The notes under the pieces were generated by a model. The model was not told the origin of the DNA, ran no database searches, and saw nothing but the letters and a program-made list of their open reading frames with translations. From Trematomus loennbergii (lineage: Eukaryota > Chordata > Actinopteri > Perciformes > Nototheniidae), in NCBI GenBank assembly GCA_012861695.1, contig JAAOOA010000159.1:292001-356000 (forward strand): DNA of 64,000 nt. Direction: 5' to 3'. Every line of letters starts with the position of its first letter. Position 1 is the stretch's first letter. Both the position numbers and the translations under genes were made by a program. Shown piece after piece: positions 22,593 through 34,058 of the stretch.

Positions 22593-22876
22593 ACTGAAAT
22601 AGGTACGCTCCTCTGAAATTATTGTCACCTGCATAAGCAATTATCCCTGATCGAGTTTGCTATTCAGCTTGCTAACGTTACTAGTTTAAACAAATGTAAC
22701 ATGCAACGTTAGCCTAATCCAAAATGCTCTACTACGGCGTACCTTTCATGTGGCTCGTCAGCACAGACTCGCGCATCGTGAATAACTGAAAGTCTTTTTT
22801 GCAAACTTTGCAGAAGGCTTTTCGTGGGTTGATCCAAGTCTTAGTCATGGCTTGTATTTGTCTTCTGCTAGCCAAC

Positions 22877-23367
22877 TATGAAGGTAGATATGTGCAAATG
22901 CGAGAGCGTGTAAAACCTGATGTGAGCACTTGCAGAAAAGAAATCTGAGCTTGTGTGCATACATTTACACTTGTATAAATATCCACGTATCTGTGAACCA
23001 CATTTGAAGTCACAGAAGAAGAAAAAAAGTAGAATTTAGTGATGAAATGTTCACTTGCAGAAAATATATATTTTTTAAATATATTTTCCATTACAACTGC
23101 AACTTGGTTATTACAAGCTCTCAAATCAGTCATTACAACTTCACGAATCTGCTCTATGGCAGTATAAATCGACAAATCTGCAGCCTTGACTTTTGCTACA
23201 CTTCTTGCGATGAATGTGTCGCAAAAGTAATTTTCACCTGTAGATGTGGGGAGGGAGGGGGGTTGGAGCGAAGGGGCGGAGCTATCACAACGACGAGGCT
23301 CGGGTCAGTCACAGTCACAGCCATAGTCAGGTCGAACCAGATGACTGCGGGGCTAACGGTCCGTGTC
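22877..23367 (+). promoter_or_regulatory. Left arm of a 0.5-kb inverted repeat, promoter-like
   Basis: The arm is inverted relative to 26943-26427 (about 490 and 517 bp, highly similar). Its inner end is CpG-rich with a GC box (ggggcggagc, about 23273) and a cacagtcacagccatagtca motif, and lies immediately upstream of the first exon at 23385. Its outer end lies just upstream of the minus-strand zinc-finger exon that starts at 22848, so it could act in both directions. The outer half is AT-rich. Confidence 0.6.
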
Positions 23368-23384
23368 GCTCCCAGTCCGCTGAC

Positions 23385-24440
23385 ATGGCGCGTCAATCAA
23401 CGGTAAGTTTTGCCCATTACTTCCCCAGTATTACTTTGAATATTATTATTGTGATTGAGGATTAAATCCGCTATGAAGACCACCGTTTTATATCGTGCAG
23501 TTTAGCGGCAAAATAACGTCAGTTAGCCAGCTAATGCTAGCTTTGTTGAATTTATGCTAGCTAAACAAGTAGTGGTTGTAGTCTATACAGCAGTAATTCA
23601 TATATTATAGCCTACTGCTTTGGCACTAACGGTTGATAACCGTTTATGAAAATAAAACCAATTGAACTGTACTGAAATAATGACAAGTTTTATAATTGTC
23701 TTGGGCTCCTGCTGTGTTTTTAAAGCCTTTGTAAATTATCCATGCTATTTTCTATTTAGAACGAAGACTTCAGAATCTTAAAATCCCTTGACGTTTGTAT
23801 GCAATTGTGCTAAATTCAACACTGGAATCAAGCAAATATGAATATGTTTGCATGACATTAGTTATTTATATTTTGCCATCACTTAATTATACGTTTAATA
23901 CATTTAAGTTAAGCTAAGGTGCATGTGATGATAGCTAGTTAGTACTCTTACCTGTGATGCCTCCTCCAAACAGCATTATAACCAGACTGTATCATTAAAG
24001 TACCACAGATGGAAATTAGCGATTAGCTATAATCTATAATCTGGCATATTGCATCTCTTCTCTTTGCTGAGATTAATATTTTTGTATGCATGGTCCTTCT
24101 ATAATAAATACAAATACAAAATAGTTACCAGTTCTAGATCCTTGACTTTAGACAAACAATTCAAAAGACAAAATGTATTTAAAGACCAATCTTTATTTGA
24201 AGGTGCCTCTTAACCTGAGATATTAGTTATACAGTAATAGTATTGACAATCTAAAAAAACTGAGCAACTCAACAGTCAACTTTATATTTCTTATTGTCTA
24301 AAGCATTTATTATTTTCATTTTCCCCTCTCATATTCAGTGTGGACGGATTGAGACAGCGTGGTGTCCAGAGAGCTGCAGAGACTTCAGGGAGAAACCTCC
24401 GTGTGATGGACGTCCTGTCTGTTGGTTTGGAGAGGACTGA
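23385..24440 (+). CDS. Small two-exon gene, 39-residue Cys-rich product (unrecognised)
   Basis: Exon 1 coding 23385-23402 (MARQST) ends at a perfect donor ACG|GTAAGT. Exon 2 begins at 24339 after the acceptor ctctcatattcag and reads CGRIETAWCPESCRDFREKP and on to PVCWFGED, with TGA at 24438-24440. Exons join in phase 0. An AATAAA at 24631-24636 suits a 3' end near 24650. The product has five cysteines, no clear signal peptide and no family I recognise. The start lies 18 bp beyond the promoter-like arm. It could be a true micropeptide or an incidental frame in a spliced non-coding RNA; splicing signals are stronger evidence than the protein. Confidence 0.45.
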
Positions 24441-24919
24441 GGGTCTTTCCTCTGCGAGGAGGACCAGGCCTGATGGAGGAGCCCATGCATAGCTGATACC
24501 ACCTGCACAGGCCTAGTCTGTCACTTTATTTGACTAAATGTGTTTACTTATACATTTAATAGGTTTACACCTTCTGTCCATATGTGCTTTTTATTTAAAA
24601 CATGTTTGATTAACTTTTGGTTCACATTTCAATAAATTGAATTTGTATTTGCACTCCTTTTGTCCATTATTCTTACTGAAAATGTTAGATTACACATTCA
24701 CATCTGACTGAAGATTGGCCCCATTTATTTGTGACGTTGCAAACTCTGCGGTACAAGGTACATGTTGTGAAGCTCATAAAGTGAGGCAAATAGAAATAAT
24801 CAGCTGATGGAGTGTAGATGTGGAAATAGGTGCATTCGATCAGCTGACTTGTTTTCACAATAAAAGTAGTTTCTTAGTGAATGTCCTGTACTGGTCTTAA
24901 CATCTCATAACATCAGCTT

Positions 24920-26368
24920 TTAATTTTCCTCTTGGATGTTCTTCTTGACCCTCAGAGAAGGAGAATGTGAGTCGTGTCTTTCAGGCATGTCCTTTCCTAA
25001 CAAAAATTACAGGAAACATAAAACATATTATTGCAGAACAAGTGTGTTATTTATGAAAGAGGTGTGTTTGTGTTTAGGGGCTGTAGATATAATTATTTTG
25101 TAATTGTAATGTTTTTTTTATTTCAACAGTGAGCTACAAAGACAATCAGATTATGAATGAACAGTATGAAATTCATCAACATTGAAATGTATTTTATTAT
25201 CAAAATAATATTTAACTGTTATCAAAACTTAGTGCAACTGTAGAAGCTTGCTCTGTTGTCTCACTGAAAGAATAACTTTTACCACGTTTTTACAGACAAT
25301 ATTGAGAGATAAATAGCAGTTCTCACTATGCGTTAAATATCTTTGCCTTCAATACATTAAATTAGAAAGCTGACAGTCATATTGCTTGTTAACATCTAAA
25401 TGTAACCCTTTGCATGGAAAAACCCTCAACTTCACTGATGTGTAGGTGATCTAGTATTTAGTATTGTTTAATGGAATGTATATCAGTGTATTAAAGTCAA
25501 TACTTCATTTATTTAAACCAATATCTTTCTTGATTCTTTGTACAGTATGAAAAAAGAGTATTTGTACCTGTGCTGAAGTTCACTGCTGTGAGGAGTCCAG
25601 TTCTGTCTCTCACTCTCTGGTCCAGCCTGTCTGCATCACCTGGACACTTTAAACAAACAGATATATATGTAAAGAACCATGTGTACAAACAATATAACTT
25701 ATTCTCTTCTGTTGAACATGTTGGATTGTGTATTGCCGAGTCAGGGTCCTTTTTATTTTACTGTAACTTTGGAAGTTGTGTTACCAATGCTTACTGTTTA
25801 TTTGATACCAATTTGGTAATGCAATTAATAAAAACAACAAGGTTTGGGTTCGTTCTTCAGATGACTGTGACGTTAACGTGTAAGCTCAATAATGAACTCC
25901 AGCTCAACCAACCATATTGTAATATCTAAGTAATCATCTTGAAATATGACATTAATAATTGTAATATACACACATCTTATTGTGAGGTTGATTTCACATA
26001 CACTACTTCGACGTTAGCTTGTCTACATACATAGCCAATTTAAATTAACCTTAGCGATGCATACAGTTCCTACCTACATAATAAAATATCTCTCTAAGTT
26101 ACAAGGATGACCTTATTTTATCAACCTCAAACAGAAGCCTTTGTTCTACAGTATTATCCCACTTAACGCTTAACACTTGTCTATTTCGTTTTAACCTTTA
26201 TATATACAGTCTATGGTTTTAACTTGGAGGCTACGATTAGCATCGTTAGCACCGATGTAGCTACCACTCGCTTACACGCTAACCCAAGCCTTAACATTCA
26301 TTACGTAGCTGATTAAAATCATAAACACATAAATAAGTACTCGAATTTCACTTACCGCAAAACGGCAT
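24920..26368 (-). CDS. Small three-exon gene, 53-residue product (unrecognised)
   Basis: Minus-strand coding exons are 26368-26356 (MPFC + G), 25639-25568 (DADRLDQRVRDRTGLLTAVN, FST) and 24996-24920 (KDMPERHDSHSPSLRVKKNI, QEEN, TAA). Junctions are G|GT and G|GA with canonical sites: donors GTAAGT and GTACAA, acceptors gtccag and tgttag. All three exons stay in one frame, which is unlikely by chance. A minus-strand AATAAA (24729-24724) would end the transcript about 60 bp from the end of the convergent gene. An out-of-frame ATG overlaps the start by 4 nt. The product is hydrophilic, without membrane segment or signal peptide, and unrecognised. Confidence 0.5.
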
Positions 26369-26426
26369 TCATGCACCGTCTGTTTTAACCGCAGAGCGAG
26401 TCACAATAGTCCGATATAAGCATGAA

Positions 26427-26943
26427 GACACGGACCGTTAGCCCCGCAGTCATCCGGTTCGACCTGACTATGGCTGTGACTGTGTGACTGACCCGAGCCT
26501 CGTCGTTCTGATAGCTCCGCCCCTTCGCTCCAACCCCCCTCCCTCCCCCACATCTACAGGTGAAAATTACTTTTGCGACACATTCATCGCAAGAAGTGTA
26601 GCAAAAGTCAAGGCCGCAGATTCGTGGATTTATACTGCCACAGAGCAGATTCGTGAAGTTGTAATGACTGATTTGAGAGGTTGTAATAACCAAGTTGCAG
26701 TTGTAATGGAAAATATATTTAAAAATATATATTTTTCTGCAAGTGAACATTTCATCACTAAGTTCATTTTTTTTCTACAAGCTACAAAACTTTTTTTTTC
26801 TTCTGTGACTTCAAATGTGGTTCACAGATACGTGGATATTTTATACAAGTGTAAATGTATGCACACAAGCTCAGATTTTTTTCTGCAAGTGCTCACATCA
26901 GGTTTTACACGCTCTCGCATTTTGCACCATATCTACCTTCATA
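26427..26943 (-). promoter_or_regulatory. Right arm of the 0.5-kb inverted repeat, promoter-like
   Basis: Read on the minus strand this matches 22877-23367, including the GC box and the ggctaacggtccgtgtc inner end. It lies upstream of the minus-strand first exon (ATG at 26368). The inner sequences beyond the arms differ, so the two genes did not arise by copying the whole unit. Confidence 0.6.
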
Positions 26944-27219
26944 CTAACGCTCATTGAAACGGCAACTTCCTGGCATACTGTATAGAGCTAATTTCCTGCC
27001 ATAACTCCACAAACAAACTAAACAGGTTTACAAATGCCTCATGATTCACTAACAAACACAATGTGGTTTGCAAATACAAAACACCATCTACAAACTAATG
27101 CATTTAGTTTTGCAAAGAAAAAACGTATCTATCAAACAAACACATTACATTTTTATAATAAATCATGTTTCAGAGACAAATTCAGCATAGGTTTTACAAG
27201 TACACACATTCTTTCTTCT

Positions 27220-27290
27220 CACGGCGGAATATTACTGCCAAAAGTCACGTGACTCACTCATGTGACTTTTGGCAGTAATATTCCGCCGTG
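27220..27290. repeat. Perfect 29-bp palindromic stem
   Basis: Arms 27220-27248 (cacggcggaatattactgcc + aaaagtcac) and 27262-27290 are exact complements with a 13-nt loop. A counterpart is present in the right foldback arm, split by the insertion at 31775-32879. Confidence 0.9.
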
Positions 27291-27786
27291 GTTGTGCTCA
27301 TACACACTCACACATGCTCACTCACACATGCTCCACGGCAGCAGGGGGCGCTACTGAGTCCATTGGGAAGGCGGGAGGTTGAGCAGAGCATGGAACAGCC
27401 CTTGCCAGCCTGATGACAGCGGTGTTTCTAGCGATCCAGCAATCTGAATTTAGCGATCACAACGAAAACAGCCAAGACACATATGAGCCCAGAAAATGAA
27501 TGTTCTTAGGGCTGTAAATATAATAAACCTTTGTCTAAATGGACAACATTGTAACTAAGGAGATTTAAACTATACAGCGATTCTGCACTCAGTCAATCAG
27601 CTGCTCTTCCTTTTCTTTCCTGCTATATTCAATGAGTGATACCAATATGTTTTACCATAAGTTCTGAATAAAACTGATACTGTTGGACTCGGTAGTTGAC
27701 TGCTACCAGAAATAAAAGGAAGTACTTTACTGTGTACTTTGTGAGTAATCCTCTGTCAGAGTCCCCTCCATAGTACATAATGCATG

Positions 27787-28630
27787 TGAAGTCAACTTGG
27801 AGAATCCACAGGAGAGCAAAGGGTTAAAAAGTCGGGCTGATTGACAGAGTGGCAGCTGTCTGAAATCAGTCCCTAATTGCTAATCAGCATCGCTCCAGCT
27901 TTAAAAGCACCACACCTGAAAGGAGGCCGGTAATTCAAAGCTGGAGAGGGACAAACTAAAGAGCGTGCGTCCAGCAGCAGCAACAAACCAGCAGAAGAAA
28001 CTACAAAGAAGCAGCACTGGTGCAGCCATAAAAAGCTGGAGAGCGGCCGGTGAGAAACGAACTGTGTGGTTAGAGAAGAGTCATACAACTTGCCGTTCGT
28101 GGCGCACGTTAGAATGTATAGAATGTACGTTCTAGTTCAGTGTCATTTGTTTGTTTGATGTCCTCAAGCTAAAGCAACATGATTGTTGAGTTAAAAACGA
28201 ATGTGATTTGTTTATTGAGAGATGTGGTTTGATAGAAACGGTTTGAATGCTGCTAAAATTCAGTCTATTATATTTGCATTTTTAATGAGACTGCATAAGT
28301 TAAAAACTGTTTAAAACATAATTCGTAAAAATACACTAAGAAAGGAAAAACAATATTCACAAGTGTTAAAAATATATGTAAAGCAGTATTTTTGCATTTA
28401 TTATTTCATGTGCATTGTATTTACAGTAATTATTTTTATTTTTCATTTAAGGTTTTTCACCTTACAACCTTACTAGATATGCTGTACTGCAAACAACAAA
28501 AACTAAAGTAAAGAAGAACTCAAAGAAAACAAAGTTGTGGTCATTGTATGAGTGAAACCCAGTGAAAACCTCCTATGGACTGTACCATCCCTTTCAAGCA
28601 GGGAAACTGCAAAATACCCAAGGGCTTGAC
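27787..28630. mobile_element. 844-bp insertion in the left foldback arm, 8-bp duplication
   Basis: The direct repeat aatgcatg flanks it (27779-27786 and 28631-28638), and the right arm preserves the empty site near 31275. The ends tgaagtcaac and gggcttgac are only weakly inverted, so the class is unclear. The interior has promoter-like features (ctttaaaagcacc, ccataaaaagctgg) and a Ser/Gln-rich stretch, but no recognised protein. Confidence 0.7.
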
Positions 28631-29623
28631 AATGCATGTTTTCTGCTATCTTTGATGAATGATAAAAATAAAATGTTACCATTAGTTCTTAATGAAATTG
28701 ATACGGTTTGACTTTGTATTAGTAAGCCTACTACTAACAATACATTGAAGTACTTTTACTGTGTATTCTTTGAGAAATACTCTGTCAAAGTCCCCTGCTG
28801 AGAACAAAATCAAGCCCATTTGCTAAGTTTGATGAGGGAATTATTTTTTGTTGCCATTAGTTCTTCGTGAGATTGATCCTGTTGGACTCAGTACTACTGA
28901 AACTACCCCCACAAGTACTATGAAGTACTTATTGTGTACTTTTCCAGTAATCCTCTGTCAATGTCCCTCCCGAGTACAAGAATGCATGTTTTTCTTTTAA
29001 TAAGCGTTATGACATGATATCAGCAATACTTCCAGTCAGTACTCCGGCAGCAGCATTTTCACACCTTGGAAAGTCTTTAGAGACTGGCCTGGATAGCTGG
29101 TCCCAAATATCCTTCAGCAAAGTGACACACTGTCACTCTGGTTGCCCTCTTATGATGCTGCTGTCTTTTAATATATAACTATTCCTCTGCCGCTAGTTCG
29201 TTCCTCGCAGATTCTTCAGTCTCATCAGCCTCATCCTTCCATCAGTCCCAGTCAACGCCTCCAGCACACTTCCAGTGTCTGACTCCATATGATATTGTCC
29301 TGATGCTGTAAGGGTGATGCCCCATGATCACAAAATGATCCCTCTAAAGTCTGAGTGCCAAGGACCTCATATGTCTGTCATTAATGTTACATCACCCATT
29401 ATAACAATTTTCTTTCCTTTTTTCTCTTCTCTTAACTGAATAGTCCTGTCTTTAAGTATAACCCAATGTAAAGTCCTTTTCCTGCACCATTTTAAGGCTT
29501 CATAACAGGCATGTTTACTGTATGTGTTTGGAGAAATTACACAATCAATGGCCCAGAATTGTACTTTATAAACTATGAATCTTGTGGTGCTTGAAGAAAT
29601 ACAGACGGGTTAAGCCGGCCAGG

Positions 29624-29678
<55 letters not shown>

Positions 29679-29684
29679 TATATA

Positions 29685-29738
<54 letters not shown>
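29624..29738 (+). repeat. (AT)n microsatellite
   Basis: About 57 AT units with two phase breaks lie in the foldback spacer. The reported Tyr-Ile frames are artefacts. It may extrude as a cruciform. Confidence 0.97.
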
Positions 29739-29741
<3 letters not shown>

Positions 29742-30037
29742 TTTTTTGGAGCCATTTTTTTCAATATTTATTCAAATGTCACTAGTTATTTAAACAAACT
29801 CCTATCTGAGGATAATACAAGCAACTATAAAACACCCTTTATCTAGAGAGCCATTGAAGCCCATGAAGAATTTCCGTCCACAAATCTTTTCATCTGCTGT
29901 ATTAATAAAGTTGCCACGTGTTTTCAAATTCAAGTAAAGGCACTATCTGTGCAAAACATTACAAATATTCTGCATTTGCAGTATTTTAAAAGTGTTCAGA
30001 AAGACTGCATCAATTATATGCTATATATAATATATAT

Positions 30038-30120
30038 AAGTTAATAACAATATTGATTATATGTGTATATATATATATATCTATAGATATATATACATTA
30101 ATCAATATTGTTATTAACTT
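30038..30120. repeat. Hairpin near the foldback centre
   Basis: Arms 30038-30059 (aagttaataacaatattgat + ta) and 30099-30120 are perfect inverted repeats around a TATA-rich loop. The midpoint of the outer foldback ends is about 30079, essentially the same point. Confidence 0.85.
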
Positions 30121-31774
30121 CAACCAAAGTTAATTTAAATAGCGGGCAAAAATGGGATAATTGCCATGGATGTGGTGTTTGATATAGTTTACGTTCAATT
30201 TGAACTATTTTAGGCAGAAAAACGTACGTTGACGAAACCTTTTTTAATAATTTACTATAATTTAGAAAGGTTTTTGAGAGTTTCAAAAGTAAACTTATTT
30301 TTCATTTTATATTTCAATTTGAAATGTTTGCACACAACATTAATTTATACATTTTTATAAAAAATTTAAATTATGAATCCATTAATTTTATTGTATTTCC
30401 TTGAGGCTGGGGAAGATATCCAGAATGTAGTTCAACATGTAATACAAGTAAGTATATGTACAACATGGAAAAGTAAATAAAATAAGTTTAATAGGAGAAT
30501 GTGGATTTATTTTCTCTCACCTTGTAAGTACACAATCAAACAATCTATAATTTAGCTCTGACCTTCACAAAAACATTTTGTTGAATTGGACACATTTTTC
30601 CAAGCTCTATTAACAGACATGTAATGACTGGGACTGATGGAAGAATCTGAGAGGAATGAACTAGGAGCAGAGAAATAATCATATTTAAAAGACAGCAGCC
30701 CCATAAGAGGCCAACAAGAGTCACAAGGGTGCGTCACTGTGCTGAAGGATATTTGTGACCAGCTATCCAGGCCAGACTCTAAAGACTTTCCAAGTGGTAA
30801 AAATGCTGCTGCTGGAGTACTGACTGGAAGTATTGCTGATATCATGTCTACCATCCTCTTAAAGTCCAACAATATGAGTCTCAGGAAGAAAGGTGTTTTA
30901 ACGCTTATTCAAAATAGCAGAGAAACATGCTTGCTTGTACTCAGGAGGGGACATTGACAGAGGATTACTCAAAAAGTACACAGTAAAAGTACTTCATAGT
31001 ACTTGTGGCACTAGTACTGAGTCCAACAGTGTCAATCTCACGAAGAACTAATGGCAACAAATATTTTTTTCCCTCATCAAATTTAGCAGAAGTGGCTTGA
31101 TTTTGTTCTCAGGAGGGGACTTTGACAGAGGATTTAAAACAAAAACACATACACTAGAAGTACTTCAATGTATTGTGATAGTAGGTGTAAGAATACTGAG
31201 TCCAGCAGTCTCAATATCATTAAGAACTTATGGTAAAATTGTCTTTTTATCATTCATCAAAGATAGCAGAAAACATGCATTATGTACTATGGAGGGGACT
31301 CTGACAGAGGATTACTCACAAAGTACACAGTAAAGCACTTCCTTTTATTTCTGGTAGCAGTCAACTAGTACAGAGTCCAACAGTATCAGTTTTATTCAGA
31401 ACTTATGGTAAAAAATATTTGTATCACTCATTGAATATAGCAGGAAAGAAAATGAAGAGCAGCTGATTGACCGAGTGCAGAATCGCTGTATAGTTTAAAT
31501 CTCCTTAGTTACAATGTTGTCCATTTTAGACAAAGGCTTATTATATTTACAGCCCTAAGAACATTAATTTTCTGGGCTCAATATGTGTCTTGGCTGTTTT
31601 CGTTGTGATCGCTAAATTCAGATCGCTGGATCGCTAGAAACACCGCTGTCATCAGGCTTGCAAGGGCTGTTCCATGCTCTGCTCAACCTCCCGCCTTCCC
31701 AATGGACTCAGTAGCGCCCCCTGCTGCCGTGGAGCATGTGTGAGTGAGTGGTATGAGCCAGCCACGGCGGAATA

Positions 31775-32879
31775 TAGAGTGGCGAAGTCCCTCCCCTTCC
31801 GGTGGACCTCCATGGGACCTTATTTCGGAAAAATGATGTATTGAAGTCAATGGAGAGAGAAAGATTATCTTTCGATCCCGTTTGAATTGTGCCACGAATT
31901 TCACATATGATGTTTGTCAATTTAAAAGATAATTTTGCAAGTCAAAAAAAAAATGTGTCGTAAAACTGTGAAGTAACACTTTTGTTTGTGTGAAACGCTC
32001 AATGAACTACATCTCTGGTCAACAACACACGTCACCAAGATGGCCGTCACTACTGTCTTGTCAATAAAACGATTGACTACCCTCACTATCACCACAATGA
32101 AACACGTCCTGAAGAAAGTCATGCAAAGCTGCCGGCCTTCCTTTGATTCTCTCTGAACTGCCTGTTGTTTCAATGTTTAATGTCAACCATTTGTGCAGAT
32201 AGCATGAAGTAGAGAAGATCGCCGATGCTAGCGTTAGCGTTAGCATTTCTCCCCCGGGCTTAAATTGTGTATTATAGAATGATCACACCGGTGACAGTAC
32301 TATTCAAAGGGTTCACGAAATATGACTACTACTCTTACTGTTTAACATTTTGGGTTACTTAATGTTACTTCATGTTAAGGCTAATACAAATGACAAGGCT
32401 GTAATGCTAACCAACGTGCTAGCTACTAGCTAGCTTGATCCAGACACTCCTGGTCCTTTCATCAGACGGGAAGCGAAAGAACGAGCAAGACCCATTGCTG
32501 GTATGAACAACCTGGTACTAAGCACACAGGCATATTGTTAAAGTTATCTATCTTAGCCAGCGCCATATAGATAGATTCTATCTATATGGCGCTGATCTTA
32601 GCTATCTCTTAGTGGAGGAAAACAATTGTGACATCACTTACGCGACTCTGGGATTTGTAGTTTTTCTAGTTGCGTATATTTCAACAGTTTTACGACAAAC
32701 TGTGACTTTTTTGACATGGAAATGATTTTTTAAGATTGACAAACATCATATGTGTATTCATGGCACAATTCAAACGGGATCGAAAGATAAGTTTTCTCTC
32801 TCCATTGACTTCAATACATTATTTTTCCGAAATAAGGTCCCATGGGTCGGAAGTAGATGGGCGGGACTTCGCCACTCTA
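31775..32879. mobile_element. Non-autonomous DNA element with about 190-bp TIRs, inserted in right foldback arm
   Basis: The ends TAGAGTGGCGAAGTCCC and GGGACTTCGCCACTCTA are inverted. Similarity continues through ttatttcggaaaaatgatgt, gattgacaaacatcatatg-type blocks and ttttacgacaaactgtga-type blocks. It interrupts the cggcggaata/tactgccaaaag palindrome that is intact in the left arm. A short A/T target duplication is likely but not clean. The middle contains gene-poor sequence including gctagcgttagcgttagc. Confidence 0.8.
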
Positions 32880-33433
32880 ATACTGCCAAAAGTCACGTGA
32901 TGAGTCACGTGACTTTGTGCAGTAATATTCCGCCGTGAGAAGAAAAAGTTTTGTACTTGTAAACCTATGCTGAATTTGTCTCTGAAACATGATTTATTAT
33001 AAAAATGTTATGTGTTTATTTGATAGATACGTTTTTTTCTTTGCAAAAACTAAATGCATTAGTTTGTAGATGGTGTTTTGTATTTGCAAACCACATTGTG
33101 TTTGTTAGTGAATCATGTGGCATTTGTAAAACCTGTTTAGTTTGTTTGTGGAGTTATGGCAGGAAATTAGCTCCATAATTAGCTCCATACAGGCCGCTCT
33201 CCTGTCTCATGTTATGAAACCCTGAAGGCTCAAAAACCAGGAAATAAAAAAAGTTCACAACATTTGAAGAGTTCTCATTGAACTCTAGGAAATATATATA
33301 TTTATGACACATTATGTTCTGACATCCAGTATAACAGAGTAAATAGTGTGTTAAAAGCAGATCCTGGTGTTAACACTCACCCTGTTGTCCTCCTGCTCCG
33401 TCGAAGTGTAAAAAGGGCGTCTGGCAGTTTGAC

Positions 33434-33640
33434 TTCCTTTAACTTTAACGCCCTCACCTGTCTGCAGCTCCTCCCTTTGTTTCATAACCAGCTGAACAGA
33501 TTTAACCCTTTAAGGAACCTTCCCTGGTGGTAGTTGATCTATTATGTCAATAATGTGTTTAGTATCTATAGTGTCTAAATCTCTAAGGTACCCCAAACTC
33601 AAAATGCACAATAAAGGTTAACTCTAATTCTAGGTTTGTT
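33434..33640 (+). repeat. Third copy of a segment of the duplication
   Basis: ctttaactttaacgccctca to aaaggttaactctaa matches 8491-8676 and 62320-62505 with modest divergence. It lies next to the third TTAA MITE but outside any long match to the duplication, so this is an independent dispersed repeat. Confidence 0.85.
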
Positions 33641-33677
33641 TAGGATATTGGTTTAGCGAACTCTATAAACAAGTTAA

Positions 33678-34054
33678 AGGTGGGTTAGGTAAGTTTGAAA
33701 AACCGGCTCGAGATACACTTTTTGTTATATTCCATGGAATGCTCTTAACATCCCGAGAGCAATGAATATCTTATTTGACAAAAAATTCATTAAAAAATAT
33801 CATCTGTGGAAGCCGTAATACTGTAAAAAGCACGACCAATCATCTGAGCCGGCCCGGCTAAAATAACTGGATGGCTTACCTGCCTGTCAGCCTTCCATCT
33901 GTGCACAAACTTATCTCGTGCCCTCATTGGTCATGTGCGCGTTCGTGTGTGTTGGAGGAGGGGCTCTGTAAGGAAGTGGCAGATGTTTTCCCGCTGTGTA
34001 TTTTCAAATTCCAGCGCACTCGAGCTGGTTTCTCCAAAATTACCTACCCCACCT
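33678..34054. mobile_element. TTAA-flanked MITE, AGGTGG ends (copy 3)
   Basis: Same family as 4606-4984, with TTAA at 33674-33677 and 34055-34058. It keeps the CCAAT boxes; the TATA-like motif is ctctgtaagg here, so that element is not conserved. Confidence 0.85.
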
Positions 34055-34058
34055 TTAA

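Larger units (their letters stand above)
20697..22848 (-). pseudogene. Zinc-finger/coiled-coil gene remnant (two end exons)
   Basis: Exon 1 (22848-22743) reads MTKTWINPRKAFCKVCKKDF and continues to LTSHMKG, a C-x2-C...H finger like those opening a family of uncharacterised fish proteins, and ends at AAAG|GTACGC. The last exon (about 21075-20697) starts VGGLLNITHTKELL and encodes a charged coiled coil (QAKKERMEEDIRVLMKSADH, SKSNGLRRAAEERK). After a one-base frame change near 20757 it ends HLETLERQLTDKLKELKDTP and a TAA at 20699-20697. The pair fits the two ends of such a protein. The middle is missing or is replaced by hAT-like sequence, so it is probably a remnant. Function is unknown. Confidence 0.5.
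26981..33177. repeat. 6.2-kb foldback: inverted arms of about 1.4 kb
   Basis: The left arm (26981-27786 plus 28631-29254) is the inverted counterpart of the right arm (33177-32880 plus 31774-30625). Matching landmarks include gagctaatttcctgccataa/ttatggcaggaaattagctc, the tccgccgtg palindrome, agtagcgccccctgctgccg and catcagtcccagtca. Each arm contains about three diverged 200-bp direct repeats around gaagtactt...gtgtacttt...cctctgtca. The spacer (29255-30624) holds an AT tract and a smaller hairpin near the symmetry centre. No transposase is visible. It could be a foldback transposon or an inverted segmental duplication. Confidence 0.85.

Noticed and set aside
30552..30957. Overlapping frames of about 70-105 codons in the foldback arm
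   Set aside because: Both strands are partly open, the equivalent frame in the left arm is interrupted, and no family is recognised.
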